A DNA stretch of 64,000 nucleotides from Craterostigma plantagineum (lineage: Eukaryota; Streptophyta; Magnoliopsida; Lamiales; Linderniaceae). This document shows positions 10,917 through 22,308 of the stretch, piece after piece; position 1 is the stretch's first letter; each line of letters starts with the position of its first letter. The stretch is taken from positions 124,001-188,000 of the forward strand of contig JAPQWV010000298.1 of the NCBI GenBank assembly GCA_027422505.1, read 5' to 3'. Position numbers and translations under genes: made by a program. Below the pieces are notes generated by a model. It was not told where the DNA came from, did no database searches, and worked only from the letters and a program-made list of their open reading frames with translations.

Positions 10917-12021
10917 CAACGGCTTCAGGACGTAAGACACTTTAGCCTCGGTAGACCTCGTACTTATAGAAGACAAAGAACTTCAGGAAGGTGAAGACTA
11001 CGAGCAAGACATCCCAAGCTTACCAGAGTTGATCGCACAACGAGCCGCTCCCTCCACAAGACTAACACTAGGGACCGTTCGGATCGACACACCTTGGGAG
11101 AATAGTCGGATAGAGATACCTTTCCTTGAAGAAGTTCGTGAAAATATTTGGAGGTCACTGGACAAGATCAAGAAGTCGAACGAGTTTGAGCTAAGAGGGA
11201 TCTCTCAGTGGGATCAGCAGAAGAGGATGACCTACCTCTGTATGCTGACCAAACTTGGACCCGATGTAAGACTGGGGATGACTAAAACACAAGTCAAGAG
11301 CCATTATAAGAGTCTTTCCCCTATTTGCCAGCTTCTCAGCGTCTACCGTGCTAAAGGAGGTCTTACAACCCCAACCTACGCTATCGAGCGAGTGGATAGG
11401 ACCCGAGAGGATCTAAGCGAGAGTGACCTACCGTACATCCCTGCTGATGAGGTATACAATCTCTATCAGCTGTACGTGGAGAAGTACAAAGGTCCTCAAG
11501 GCTTCGTCAAGAAAGAAGGACTCGAGGGACTCTACCGGTTCATGATGCGCCAAGTCAAGTACTTCGTCGCACACGACCTTTAGATGGCTCTGGAGAGCAA
11601 CATGAAGAAGGTTAATGTGGCCGCTTCACTCAACAAAGGACCTGAGATCGAAGGGCTTCCCAACAAACATGTGCACATTAGCTCAGTCCTAGGCATAACC
11701 TACCACAATCCAATTGCCAAGAAGAATAGGTTGATGCTGAAGACTGAAATCAACAAGTTTTGTGATGGAACGCTCAAGGTCATCAGGAAGGACATAGAGC
11801 AGAGATTGGAAGAAATCAATAGAGATACAATGCTGAGAATCCATCGGTTCGTGAGAGAACAGCCGCTCCTAATGGAACCACTAGAAGATATCGAGGAGCG
11901 ACTGGAGCTAAGGAACACGCTCAGGAACTTTGAGCATGCGCTGGGCTTGCACGGATCATACTTTGCCCGACGAGGACAAACAGCGCGGAAACGCAATCAA
12001 GCACAAAGGAGGAGATTGTAG
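10917..12021 (+). pseudogene. SIRE-0 third ORF (pol-downstream), 3' part, broken
   Basis: Homologous to 53090-54194 of SIRE-C. Readable frames are 11029-11583 and 11584-12021, separated by a single TAG where the homologue has a Gln codon (CAG). Upstream of 11029 a small deletion shifts the frame. The encoded region is mostly helical and charged, with a block ending in a conserved EINKFCDGTL segment also present in the two other third ORFs here. The function of this domain is unknown to me; similar downstream ORFs occur in SIRE-like plant copia elements, where they occupy the place of an envelope-like gene. The N-terminal part has been displaced by the TRG-1 array. The final codons run into the polypurine tract and LTR. 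Confidence 0.82.
12006..12016 (+). promoter_or_regulatory. Polypurine tract of SIRE-0
   Basis: AAAGGAGGAGAT-type purine run directly before the 3' LTR start TGTAGAG, same place as the AAAGGGGGAGAA tract of SIRE-C. Confidence 0.75.
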
Positions 12022-12365
12022 AGTATCAATTTTAATTGTGCTTGATTTCATTAGTTGTCCTTGTAATTAGGGGCTTTATTTGTATTAGTCCTTAGATTAG
12101 GACTAGTTAGATATTATACCAAGTTTGTTTGGTATAAATACTTGTGCAAACATTGTGCTTAATACAGAAAATTAGAGAATCGATCCGAAAGGCTGTCGAA
12201 TTCATTTCTAGAGAGAGAAACTCAGAAAACATCATCTCACTAAAGGAATTCTCTCTCGTGTTCTTCATCGAAGATTTTCGATCGAATTTCAATTTAAATC
12301 ATTCTAATCGATTTCCTTAGAATTCATGCCTAGGATTGATTGAGTTGATAACAGAGGGCCTAACA
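12017..12365 (+). repeat. SIRE-0 3' LTR
   Basis: 349 bp, TGTAGAG...CCTAACA, clearly the same family as the SIRE-C LTRs (31637-31986 and 54190-54538), including TATAAATA near 12135. Confidence 0.88.
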
Positions 12366-12370
12366 CAAAC

Positions 12371-12490
12371 ATTTATTTTCGCATCTTAACACTTCGAAAA
12401 ATTAATTTTCGCATACTATCACTCCGAAAATTTATATTTTCGTAATTTACACTACGAAAATTTATTTTTACACTCATACTCCAAATTGAT
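12371..12490. repeat. 30-bp tandem repeat, about 3.5 units
   Basis: Exact 30-bp phase: 12371-12400, 12401-12430 and 12431-12460, each ending in ACTNCGAAAA, then a decayed partial unit. The shared core is ATTTTCG...CGAAAA, itself a short inverted repeat. Confidence 0.85.
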
Positions 12491-12884
12491 TTTCTAAACT
12501 AAAACATAATATTTTGGCACATTATAGAAAAAAGTGTTTAGTATCTTTTTCGAAGTTACGACATTTCTTCAAAACTTTTCGGTGTCTACCAAAACGTTTT
12601 CGACACTTAAAATTTTCTAAACTTCACCGTATTTCACGAAATATTAAAACTTTTCCGTAAAAAAATTTCAAATGCCAAAAAATATCTCAAATCTAAACAG
12701 CGCGTCGACAATCAAATATCCAACTAGATAAAAATTAAATTAAAAACAATATATGGACTTAAACGCAACGACTTCTGCCTCTATACAAAAACAAGGTGCC
12801 TTTATACATAACGTAAGTACTATAAAGGAACAGGAAGCTCGTTTAAAGAATAACCATAACGGTTTGAACGCTTAAGAGAAATAG
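12491..12884. other. Unassigned AT-rich DNA
   Basis: Between the SIRE-0 LTR and element F. No reading frame, RNA gene or terminal repeat was recognised. It is the only stretch in the first half of the window that I could not assign to an element. Confidence 0.5.
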
Positions 12885-13193
12885 TGTTGGACCTTATATT
12901 ACCAAAAAGGATCAAAAGTTAGATTAAAAGCCTAAGACGGTTTCCACCTTCTAGTGCATGTAGCGTGTGTGTTCTTGGAGAGAAACGTACTTGGTGTCTA
13001 ACTTGATAATACTTTTGATAAACCCTAATTAGGGTAAGTATGAGCTTTATATACCACAAGTAATTGGTATATTAAAGCCCAATAACCAAACTTATACATA
13101 ATATCATTTGTCTCCTCAAACTACTACAACCCATTAAATAGCTAAATATAAACCCAAGACTCAAATAGAGGACACTATAATTAATTCCTAACA
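12885..13193 (-). repeat. Element F 3' LTR (minus-strand copia relative)
   Basis: 309 bp with TGTTGGACC at the left and CCTAACA at the right, so TG...CA on both strands. On the minus strand it starts TGTTAGGAATT and is preceded by a purine tract and a third-ORF fragment. This is the order expected for the 3' end of an element on that strand. Little similarity to the SIRE LTRs is evident, so it is another copia family. Confidence 0.72.
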
Positions 13194-13207
13194 ATCTCCC
13201 CCTTTTG
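13194..13207 (-). promoter_or_regulatory. Polypurine tract of element F
   Basis: Minus strand reads AAAAGGGGGAGAT immediately before TGTTAGG. The core GGGGGAGA is shared with the SIRE-C tract. Confidence 0.75.
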
Positions 13208-13270
13208 TTGGTGTCCTTTGTGTTATCTTTTTCTTGGATTTCACCAGCGCGTAAGGAGACCTTCTGAGTG

Positions 13271-13639
13271 CTAGGATGAATTCATATGATCGCAACCTTC
13301 TACGAAAGGGTATTTGGGCAGGATGGTGTCGATATGATACTTTTCTTGAATTTCATTTTCTTCAGACCTTAACTCCTCGGCAATTCTTCTTAGCTTGTTT
13401 CGTAAAATGAGGAGGGTTCCATTGCAAAACTTGGGAATCTCTGAAGTCCTCATAAGTCTCTTCTCTCCCTTATAATTTATGTAAACCACAGAGGGATCTT
13501 CTCCTACAAAGATCTGGCCTTCACCGTAGTAGTCTGACTCGGGGAGTTCAAAGGAGGGCTGCGTAAGATTCACCTTCTTTAGGTTGCTCTCTAACGCCAA
13601 TTGGAGGTCGTGAGTTGCATTGAACTTGATTCGGCACAT
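13271..13639 (-). pseudogene. Element F third-ORF fragment
   Basis: 122-codon minus-strand frame with clear relatedness to the SIRE third ORF: ALESNLKKVN corresponds to ALESNMKKVN, and EIPKFCNGTL to EINKFCDGTL. Similarity continues upstream to about 13645 and then stops where the SIRE-A LTR begins. The gene was therefore cut by SIRE-A, and the apparent start ATG is internal. The product is of unknown function. It ends about 65 bp before the polypurine tract. Confidence 0.78.
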
Positions 13640-13650
13640 TATGAAACTTT

Positions 13651-14001
13651 TTTAGAATATACGTTTTAGTTGTTCTTTGGTTTCATTAGCTGTCCTTGTA
13701 ATTAGGGGGCTTTACTTGTATTTATCCTTAGTTTAGGACTAGATTGTTATTTATACCAAGTATGTTAGGTATAAATACCTTGTACACATTTGAGCTTAAT
13801 AGAAATTTAGTCAATTGATCCAACGGGCTGCCAATCCAATTTCTAGAGAGAGAAACAACAAGTATTTTTTTTTCACTGATCGAAATTCTCTCTAGCGTTC
13901 TTCAATTTAGTTTTTCGATCGAATCTTAATATCAATCATTCTAGTCGAATTACTTAGAATTGAGTCTAGGATCATAGGAGTTGATAATCTAGGACCTAAC
14001 A
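13651..14001 (+). repeat. SIRE-A 5' LTR
   Basis: About 350 bp, homologous to the SIRE-C LTR along its length and ending CCTAACA. The first bases read TTTAGAATAT where the family has TGTAGAATAT, so the terminal TG has mutated. TATAAATA near 13771 is a likely promoter TATA box. Confidence 0.82.
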
Positions 14002-14003
14002 AT

Positions 14004-14015
14004 TGGTATCAGAAC
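14004..14015 (+). promoter_or_regulatory. Primer binding site of SIRE-A
   Basis: TGGTATCAGAAC, one mismatch to the initiator tRNA-Met complement, two bases after the LTR end. Confidence 0.85.
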
Positions 14016-15075
14016 ATATTCGTTCTATTTGGAATCGAAAATTGTTAGAATCTGATCGAATTTAAATTCTGAAACAATTTTCTCTCGAAGAACAGTTTTG
14101 GCGCGAAAGTTGAATTCAATCAGAAATCCTTAATACTGTGCTTAATGGGTCTGAATTTGATGTTTCTGTGCTCGCTTAGGTGATATAAGTTGTTTGCAAT
14201 TACATAGAAAGTGTTTAAAACATCAATTTAGCAGATTTCATTGAATTTGAAAAGTTACTGTTCGCGCGAATAACAGTTTGAACACGTACTCTTTTAGCTT
14301 AAATTCTACATATTTTGCTTCATAACGTGTTTAATTGCTTGTTCGTGTGTCGAAGTAGCTGATTGCGAGCAAATACCTGCAATTTCACTTTTAATTTGTT
14401 GTTTTTGCTTGAATCAATGATAATTAGGGTTCTACGACTGTTTGCGCAATTTTAATTTTTCTCGCTAAAGTCTTCGATCGAATTAATTTCTCGATCGAAA
14501 ACTTCGCGCGTTATTTTTTCTCGGTCAGAACACTAAGTCAGCGCAAAAGTAGCTGTCACTAGAAGCAATTTTAGTAGAAAAATCTCTCGAGCATTATTAA
14601 GCGAAATTCTTTTCCGACGAGACCTATTTTGACCTTTGTATGCGCCAAACTTACTGTCGGAAAATATTTTCGGTCAGACTTATTAGTTTGACCCAACGAA
14701 AATCATTTGCGTTCGAGAAACTTTTGAAGTCAACGGATTTATTTTGACTCAGCGAGAAACTTACTATACGTACTGTTTCTTTGCGATCAAAATAAATTGA
14801 CGATCCAAAAATTTTTCTCGACCAAAAGATTTTGAGCAATTGATTTCGCTCGTAACATTTTTCGCTGACATACTTTCTCGCATGAGAAAAGTAACGTCTA
14901 CATTTTACTTCGACAAAATTATTTTCGATCAAACTCCAAGATTGAATCGAAAATAACTCTCGACTGCTTTAGAATAAAAAGTAACTAACTAATTTGCTAC
15001 TTGTGAAGCACATCACATCAGCTCAAACCATCAAAACAACAAAGGAAGATCCTTCATTAACTAGAAAAGTAATCA
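14016..15075 (+). other. SIRE-A 5' leader, non-coding
   Basis: About 1.06 kb between primer site and gag ATG. No plus-strand frame of note. Rich in TCGATCGAAA-like words (for example 14473-14510) and in CGCG-containing words such as GCGCGAA. Homologous to the SIRE-C leader at 32001-32995. Confidence 0.75.
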
Positions 15076-16045
15076 ATGGATGCTTACTCGCTTGCGAACG
15101 ACAACCGTCCGCCAATCTTGAAACGCGGCGAATACACTGTCTGGCGAAGCCGCTTCCTTAACTTCATCGAGCTAAAGGATCAGGCCGACAACCTTTTCCT
15201 ATCACTTGAGCAATGTCCAGCTCAGTTCTGGGTAAATGTACCCGGCGCACACAGCTAATCCTCCAATTCCCGCATGTGGGCGAATCAAAGAGCCTAGGGA
15301 ATACACAGAGGAGGAAAGAGTTAGAGCAAAGGCTTATCTGGTAGCCAAGAACACTCTATGCAGGGCATCCCAAATGACATCTATCGACAGAACGATGACC
15401 TTCCAACGGCTAAGGGGATGTCGGATGAACTGCATAAGATGATGCAAAGAACAGAAGTAGGCATCAAGGATAAGAAAGCAAACATTCTCACGACTTACGA
15501 CTCTTTCAGAGCAAAACCAGAGGAGAGCTTACATGATCAGTATCAGAGATACCTCACACTTCTTAACAAGATGAGGAAAATAGAAATCACCAACACGAAC
15601 ATGGAGACGAACATCAGATTTCTATCCTCTCTGCCCCCTCAGAATGGAAGAAGATATCCACCCAAATAAGACAAAACAAAGATCTCGAGGAGTTGGATAT
15701 CCACGCCATGTTCGATAATCTCACTCAACACGAGGAAGATGTAAGCGAGATTCAGAAGGAGCAGAAGCGCAAGCAGATCGAAGACACAGTTGCCCTAGTC
15801 TCAGAGAAGCAGGCGTAAAGTCACGAAAAGAGAATATCATTAGGCCTCCTACCCCTTCAGAGTCGGAAGACGACACGGATTCTGCCGTTGAGCCAAACAT
15901 CAAAGTGCTAGGAAAGGAGTTGGCTCTGATCGGAAAAATGATGAGCATGCAGTACTTCAAGAAGAAGTCATCATCATCAGCAAATCGACTACAGACATCA
16001 AGCTCAAAGAACAAGGAACGTGAGCCCGAGTCTTCCGAAGTCAAG
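15076..16045 (+). pseudogene. gag: SIRE-A gag, first part (UBN2-type)
   Basis: Starts MDAYSLANDNRPPILKRGEY, the same start as in SIRE-C, and continues through a UBN2-type copia Gag domain (WRSRFLNFI, PREYTEEER, RYLTLLNKMRKIEI, LSSLP). It is broken: frame changes occur near 15240, 15360-15420 and 15640, giving three overlapping pieces instead of one frame. The basic FKKKSSSS segment near 15958-15975 matches SIRE-C 33878 onward. At 16045 the copia-B LTR interrupts the gene, and the zinc knuckle follows at 29168. Confidence 0.85.
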
Positions 16046-16357
16046 TGTTGACCTTTTGGCCCATGAGCGTAGAGAGTTTTGATGAACAATGTAATTGTAA
16101 TGACGTTAGGTCTATAAATTAAGCAATTAGACTTGAGATCATATAATGTCTAAGTACATGATAACATTCCACCATGCATTGATTATGAGCTATAAATTGA
16201 TTAAAGTGTTGAATGTTTGATTCATATATGATTCGATGATTTATTGGTGAAACTATGTGATCGCATGTTATAGGCAGCCCATGTGATAGGATATATCGTT
16301 CTGTGCTATATATGGAAATAACGCATGAGATATCCTGTTGAGTTATATATGGAAATA

Positions 16358-16595
16358 CTCAATCCGTCCCAAACCATTTTATACATTTTACTAAATCGGG
16401 CGTCCCACATCTTTTGGAAATTTCCTTATTGAGCAAAAAAACTATCACAAACAATCAATATAATAATATTAAATATTCTTAAAAGACGTGTCAAAAGATA
16501 TACTTTTTTACCTTTTAATTGTACTATATTATTAAAGTATTCAGTTTCTTAATTCCCGTGCCATTCATGGCCAAAACGGTTTTGGATAGAGGGAG
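16358..16595. mobile_element. Stowaway-like MITE
   Basis: 238 bp with imperfect terminal inverted repeats (CTCAATCCGTCCCAAACC at the left; CTCCCTCTATCCAAAACC on the reverse strand at the right) and TA duplications at 16356-16357 and 16596-16597. The other LTR has the empty site, GGAAATATGCTG at about 27753, so insertion was precise and came after copia-B integrated. The termini match the CTCCCTCCGTCCC type of Tc1/mariner-derived MITEs. No coding capacity. Confidence 0.9.
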
Positions 16596-17776
16596 TATGC
16601 TGTTTAGATATGGAAAGTGATATATCTGTTGAAAATCAGTTATTCCTGGACGAAAATCACATATACGATTCTTTGCATGCTTTCCACTGAATTTAATGTG
16701 CAATATTGAATTGATATCTTTCCTTATACTGATCGGAATATTTTATTTAGGAAAGATTTGATTTGATGACTTTGTCGATAAGATGTTATGTGCTTAAAAC
16801 GGATGTGATCTCTGAAATATGGAAAGTTATGGCATGACAATTTGAATCATGATAGCTGTGATCTGATCTGATAATATGTGCTAAACATGGAAAATATATT
16901 GATCTGATACTGAGTGCTAAATATGGAATTGATATAATGCTATCTCGTATGCTATACATGGAAAGTAATCTGGATTTACTTATTCTATAAACTGATAGCA
17001 GGGAATCACATATGGAAAGTTCTGATATGGTACATATATGCGAAATGATTGAATATGCTTGAGAACAAATCTGAGTCTTTATATGGAATATGTTCATGCT
17101 TAAATGAGCTTTTATATGGAATATGATCATGCGCCGAGCTAATAACCGTTGTGAACATTGATTGTGAGCATGATCTACATGGCATGTTGACTACTAAATT
17201 GCATGGACTATGTGCTTGATTTGGTGATTAATACTTGATCTGATTTTCCATGTAAAGTGTTGAGTGAAAAGGTTTATATATGAGCAACACTTCATTTTTT
17301 CGAGTCACTTAGAATTTGCGAATACACGACTCTCAACAATTTGAGCAGAAACACCTATTGAGAGATTCCTGAGCCTTACACTTCCGATAGCTTTCTGCCT
17401 ACCTGAGCGAGCACTTGCGAAGTACTGACCGTACTAAGACATTCCTACATCCCACCATATATTCTGTCTTCGGACGTGTTGTCTTCGGACGTGAGCAATA
17501 CCAAGGAGGCAAGGTCGACGTTTACGCACACGTGAAGGGAAGGACGAGTTTCGGGGGCCCATCGATAGTGAGCTGTGTCTGTCGGGATCAGGAGATTCTG
17601 AGGAACGAAACTCGGCGTGTGGTAACCTAGTGTGTCTAGTGTTCGACTTTGTTTCGGTTGTGTATTGGGCTAGCCAATCAGTTTTGTATCCAGGTACGTG
17701 CATTATAGTGATTGGTTAAACTCTTGGGGAGCAAACCCCAAGGAGAGGAGTAAACCCTAGTTGGGGATATAACCTC

Positions 17777-17784
17777 TATAAAAA
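17777..17784 (+). promoter_or_regulatory. TATA box of copia-B 5' LTR
   Basis: TATAAAAA about 210 bp before the LTR end, conserved at 28931-28938 in the other LTR. Confidence 0.6.
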
Positions 17785-17992
17785 TCCTGTCTCGCATTTA
17801 CTTTACAGTTATTTCCTTTTTGCTGTGAGATAGACCCAACACACATCCGACACTACTAGGATATATCAGGCATACGTCATAAGCATTAGTAGGCGTATCT
17901 AAGTCACGACATCTTAGGTTTTGGGAAAAGAAGAAGCATAAGTTTTTGTAAGCCTAATTCACCCCCCTCTTAGGCACATTTATATCTTCATT

Positions 17993-18004
17993 TGGTATCA
18001 GAGC
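17993..18004 (+). promoter_or_regulatory. Primer binding site of copia-B
   Basis: TGGTATCAGAGC, a perfect initiator tRNA-Met complement, two bases after the LTR end. Confidence 0.93.
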
Positions 18005-18189
18005 TGGTTACTCAAACGACGGGCCTAACAAGCCCGAGTTAAAGATCTAATGGCTTCTTCGAGTTTTGATGTTTTTGCAGAGGGACAATCCCATTCTAGG
18101 CCACCACTCTTCGATGGAACCAACTACGCCATATGGAAAAACCGGATGAAGGAATTCCTGCTTCCTACTGACTATGATCTGTGGGATAT

Positions 18190-20852
18190 TGTAGCGACCA
18201 GACTTCTCTAACTAGGATTAGTGGCGGATTTCCGCAACGTAAGCCGCGGAAGGCCCGTCTAATTAAAACTTTTTTCCTAAATAATGTACATTAGTATAAA
18301 AATCCGTCTATGTTGTCATCTCTGTACATGGGCCGAAGCCCCAAAAATATCAAAAGAACAAAAAGCGCTAACGCCGCTCCACAGGTCTTCATCCATGTAC
18401 CGCCCGCACTCAAAAGTCCGTGGAGCACCGCCACCAGCCGCCTCAGTCACGACGCGTATCAGCGTCGGACTCAGTACCTACAACACGTAAACACTGAGCA
18501 ATTTGCCCAGTAGGTGAATAAAATGCGTGTATGCAAGTGTGCACTCAACCCCAATCCCCATATCTCACAACATGCTATAATGCACACTCTTCTTTTCCCA
18601 CATTCCTATTTCACACAACACAGGGCCCTAGGTTAGGCTCGACACCTCCGCGCGCAATAGACTACTGGGAGGCCACCCCCAAGTCTCGCGGCGAGCTACG
18701 CCGGTAGTGCACTGATCGATCACGTCAATGTCCTCCTACCAGGTCGTATATCTCCCGCACCAATCAAAAAGAAAATCCCATCCGGCGGTATGCACCCCGA
18801 ATCGATCACGTCCGGGTAGACAGATCGATCACGTCTGTCTCCGCCAGGTGCCCAGTGAGCCCAACCTCGACTCCTCTAAGAGTCACCAATCACAAGCATC
18901 TCTTTCTACCCCGTACGTCAATATCTCATATTATTACCGTCACACTACGGTATAAACATCTCTCGCCCTAACGTGATATGCACGTGCCATTCATATAAAA
19001 ATATCATAAAACATGATTTATATAAGACGCACGTAAAACATGTAAACCACATAAGTCACGTAAACCACATAACCACATAAAACACATAATTGTGTTTACG
19101 TATTGTAGATGGATAATCCACCTACCTGTCCTCCTGCTACAGTCAAATAGAAGGTCTGGCGTAGTCCCTATATTTCGATCCTCTGAATATAATAAATATT
19201 ATCATATCAGTATATTTGCTAAACTGTATAGTTTTTAAGTTCCCAAACGCTAATTATGGAAAACCCTAAAATATTGAAAACCCTAGATATAGCAAAAATT
19301 CTAAAATACCGAAAATTTATTAATTAAAACACAATGTCGAAATCTCACAAATGTCGACACCTTATCCCTCAAAATGTCGAGACATATAAATATCGAAACC
19401 TACTCCTTATATCGACATTTATTACTATTGTCATCAAGCATCTTGGGCAAAAATGTCGAGACCTCAAAAATATGTAAATGTCGAGACCTAGCCTAATAAG
19501 AAATGTCGAGACCTTATATTAATATACCTCGAGATTTTCTAATTTAGCTCATACTAATGTCGAAGTTCTTACACAATGTCGAGCTTCTAAAAAAACAATT
19601 ATAAATGTCGATACATACCAAATATCGAGACCCTCATTTTATTATCCAACATCTCGTTAAAACCAATGTAAAATGTCGAAACCTATTCAAATGTCGAGTA
19701 CTTAAAGGAAAATGTCGAAGCCCTCTAAATAATGTCGAAGCTTTTTACTTATATCGAGGTCTTCTTATTTCATATATATGTCTCGACATTATTATCAACT
19801 ATGCAGCTCGACTTCTATGTAGGGAAAAATCTCGAGAACTACTTACACCTACTTATCGAAGTTTATTTATCATAAACTTATCTCGACATCTTTTATCATT
19901 ATCATGTATGTTTTTATAAAACGTCGAGTCTTGTAAATGTCGAATTCATCTCGAGGCCATATGTCGAGACTTTATTAAATGTCGAGATAACAAATGTCGA
20001 TATCTTACAAGATTATACTAACTCCAGAAACTAATACTCCTTAAAATACTAAACTCTCAAGAACACATTACGTTGAAAATCATTAAATCCCTTATACCGA
20101 CTTCTAAGCCTTGTGAACTCTAATTTATCAAATAGTACGAAACATAGTTTATCTTATGAACTTTATGCACCTGAGATCTATTTCTTACCATATGAGTTAT
20201 GAGGCTTCCAAAAGAAATCTATCCTAACCGCATAGTATCTTCATGTTAGGTCTTAACAAGCTAGGGTTTCTAAGTTATGATAAATACCGAACTTTCTCCT
20301 GGTTAGTATTAAATTATGTATACACGTATATTATAAACATATTAGTATACTGAAGTTACTTGAGTTTGAGAATATTTGCATACCTTTCTTCAAGATGTGT
20401 GGTTTGATCTTGATGTTGTTCCTCCCAAGTTTTGCCGTAACTTCACCTTTTAGCTTATTCCATTAGTTTCTCTAGCTCTTATTACTTACAATTCGTTCCT
20501 TATTTGATATACATGACATCATTGATTTTCGTGCATGATTAGACATTAAAGTGACGTATTCTCCTAGACTTAAGTAATAAGTTAAGCCCTATCATCATCC
20601 ATCATTTTTATTTAATACCCTTGGGCCTTATTTAAACATTAGGTATAGTTCCTTAATTTGTTGGGCTTTATTCATATATTTAATTCCGTCTATTATTAAT
20701 TTTCATACTATTATTTTTGGACCCTTTTTGATTAGTCGAAACTATCCTATTTTTGTTACAAAAATTCGCATCTCTTTACCAAAATTTCTAATTTCATAAT
20801 ATAACATATTTGATTAAATCAAAATCCCGTATTAAATTTTACGGGTATTACA
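18190..20852 (-). mobile_element. Solo LTR related to the Gag-only elements
   Basis: 2663 bp, TGTAGCGACC...ACGGGTATTACA, with perfect GATAT duplications at 18185-18189 and 20853-20857. The first 90 bp and the last 30 bp resemble the TRG LTR ends (GGCGGATTTCCGCAACGTAAG; CCCGTATTAAATTTTACGGG), so it is a diverged family member reduced to one LTR by LTR-LTR recombination. It contains no gag. The strand follows from TRG orientation. It holds CGATCACGTC repeats at about 18716-18840 and an ATGTCGA cluster at 19334-19998. Confidence 0.9.
19334..19998. repeat. ATGTCGA motif cluster
   Basis: 17 copies of ATGTCGA in about 665 bp, many as AAATGTCGAGACCT, irregularly spaced (16-200 bp), plus ATATCGA and reverse-strand TCTCGACA variants. 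The surrounding sequence is AT-rich and not repeated, so this is a dispersed word, not a tandem array. Confidence 0.9.
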
Positions 20853-21467
20853 GATATCATCACGACTGGACTTTACACTCCTAATAAGGCGGATGGAACT
20901 CCAAATAAAGGTTCTGACTACGATGCAACAGACAAGCGAGGAGTCTCCCTAAATGCCAAAGCAAAGAACATGATTGTCTGCGCGCTTACGAGAGAAGAAT
21001 ACAATCATGTGAGCTCATGCGAATCTGCCAAACATATGTGGGTCATGCTTCAAGTCACACATGAGGGAACCACTCGAGTTGTACAAGAAAGAATAGCCCT
21101 CTTGACTCAGCAATACGAGCTGTTCAAAATGGAGGACAACGAGACTATAAGCCACATGTATGCAAGATTCATGAACAGCATCAATCAAATGTTCTCGTTG
21201 GGAAAGAAAATACCAGACGGCGAGAATGTGTGCAAAATCTTGAGATCTCTTCCAAGAGAATGGAATCCCAAAATAACAGCCATCTACGAAGCTAAGGATC
21301 TGGACGAGTTATCTGTTTCGGAGTTGGTCGGATCTCTAACCTCATATGAGATGACTCAAATCTCCATGGAAGAAAAACCAAAAGTCAGGAATACCATCGC
21401 TTTCAATGCTGAGCAGAAGGAATCTGATTCTGACGACGAAGAGAATGAGGAAGACATACTGGAGTAG

Positions 21468-22308
21468 ATTGCCATGCTGACCAGGAAATTTGAAAAGTCT
21501 CGACTGAGAAGAAAGTTAAAGGAAACCCAAGTTCCAACCTAGGAACAAGGGAATATCGTCATCTGGGAACAATGTGCAGAAATGCTTAAAGTGCAACAAG
21601 CCAGGCCACTTCGCCTCAAACTGCCCGATGGAAAATGGTGACAAAAAGATAAAGAAGTAAAAAGCCATGGTCACCAACTGGGAAGAGACCAGAAGTGAAG
21701 AGGAGGAAGATCTCACCTACATGCCCGATGATGATGATCGGGTATCTTCTTCATCCACTATTAAGAAAATACTCTTTCTAAATGAATTATATGCTAGGCA
21801 AGATGAATCTCATGATAATGCTTCCTCAGTACCTGAGGTAGATGAAAAGGAAGAGATGTTTGAAATAATTCAAAAAGCAGAAAGGAGGATTAAGTCGCTC
21901 AACTCACAATTAAAGAGTCTAGTTAGACAACGAGATGACGTAGCTAGAGAGAAGCACCAAACAGATCTAGAAAATGAACGCTTGAGAGCCGAGCTAGAAA
22001 CCCTTAAGGAAGAAAAAGCTTTGTGTAATTGTGAAGAGCTTAGGAAGCAAAATAATGATATATCTAGAGACATGTCCGTTCTTAAGGAATCCCTGGAACA
22101 AAAATCACGTGTTGTTGATAGACTTCTTGAAGGAAAACAAAATCTTGATATGTTACTTAGCATTCCTAGAAATGTTGGGAAATCGGGGATAGGATATTCC
22201 ACGGCACATGAACATGCTGCACCTCCACAAAATGTTAGGAAGCCTAAATGTTTTTCATGCGGTCATCACGGTCATTATGCTAACCATTGTTTTTTTGAAG
22301 AGAGCTGA
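21468..22308 (+). pseudogene. gag: copia-B gag C-terminus: zinc knuckles and coiled coil
   Basis: A first zinc knuckle, CLKCNKPGHFASNC, is at about 21590-21632 in a frame with several stops. The open part 21667-22308 encodes an acidic stretch (EEEEDLTYMPDDDD), a long charged coiled coil (about residues 60-170 of that frame), and a second knuckle, CFSCGHHGHYANHC, at about 22250-22292. Such coiled-coil Gag tails are usual in this copia group. It belongs with the gag at 18050-21467. Confidence 0.8.
21877..22086 (+). repeat. Coiled-coil segment, source copy of a 210-bp duplication
   Basis: Nearly identical to 22814-23022; both run from GCAGAAAGGAGGATTAAG to TCTTAAGG/CCTTAGG. This copy is in its proper place in gag. 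Confidence 0.92.

Larger units (their letters stand above)
16046..17990 (+). repeat. copia-B 5' LTR
   Basis: 1945 bp, TGTTGACC...TATCTTCA. About 240 bp longer than its partner because of the MITE at 16358-16595. It contains many TATGGAA words and a TATA box at 17777-17784. Confidence 0.92.
18050..21467 (+). pseudogene. gag: copia-B gag, split by a solo LTR
   Basis: Begins MASSSFDVFAEGQSH and includes the typical N-terminal LFDGTNYAIWKNRMKEFL motif of copia Gag (DUF4219-like), then a UBN2 domain. It is interrupted at 18189 by the solo LTR 18190-20852 and its GATAT duplication; removing them would restore the same frame at 20858. The second part runs to a stop at 21465-21467 (segments ESAKHMWVMLQVTHEGT and ILRSLPREWNPKI). 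Family members continue into the zinc knuckle without a stop; here TAG follows ENEEDILE, so the gene is inactive twice over. Confidence 0.87.

Noticed and set aside
13271..13639. Independent host gene on the minus strand
   Set aside because: Aligns with the SIRE third ORF, sits before a polypurine tract and LTR, and is cut by SIRE-A.
18284..18955. Short frames in the solo LTR
   Set aside because: Inside LTR sequence homologous to non-coding TRG LTR; no conserved protein.
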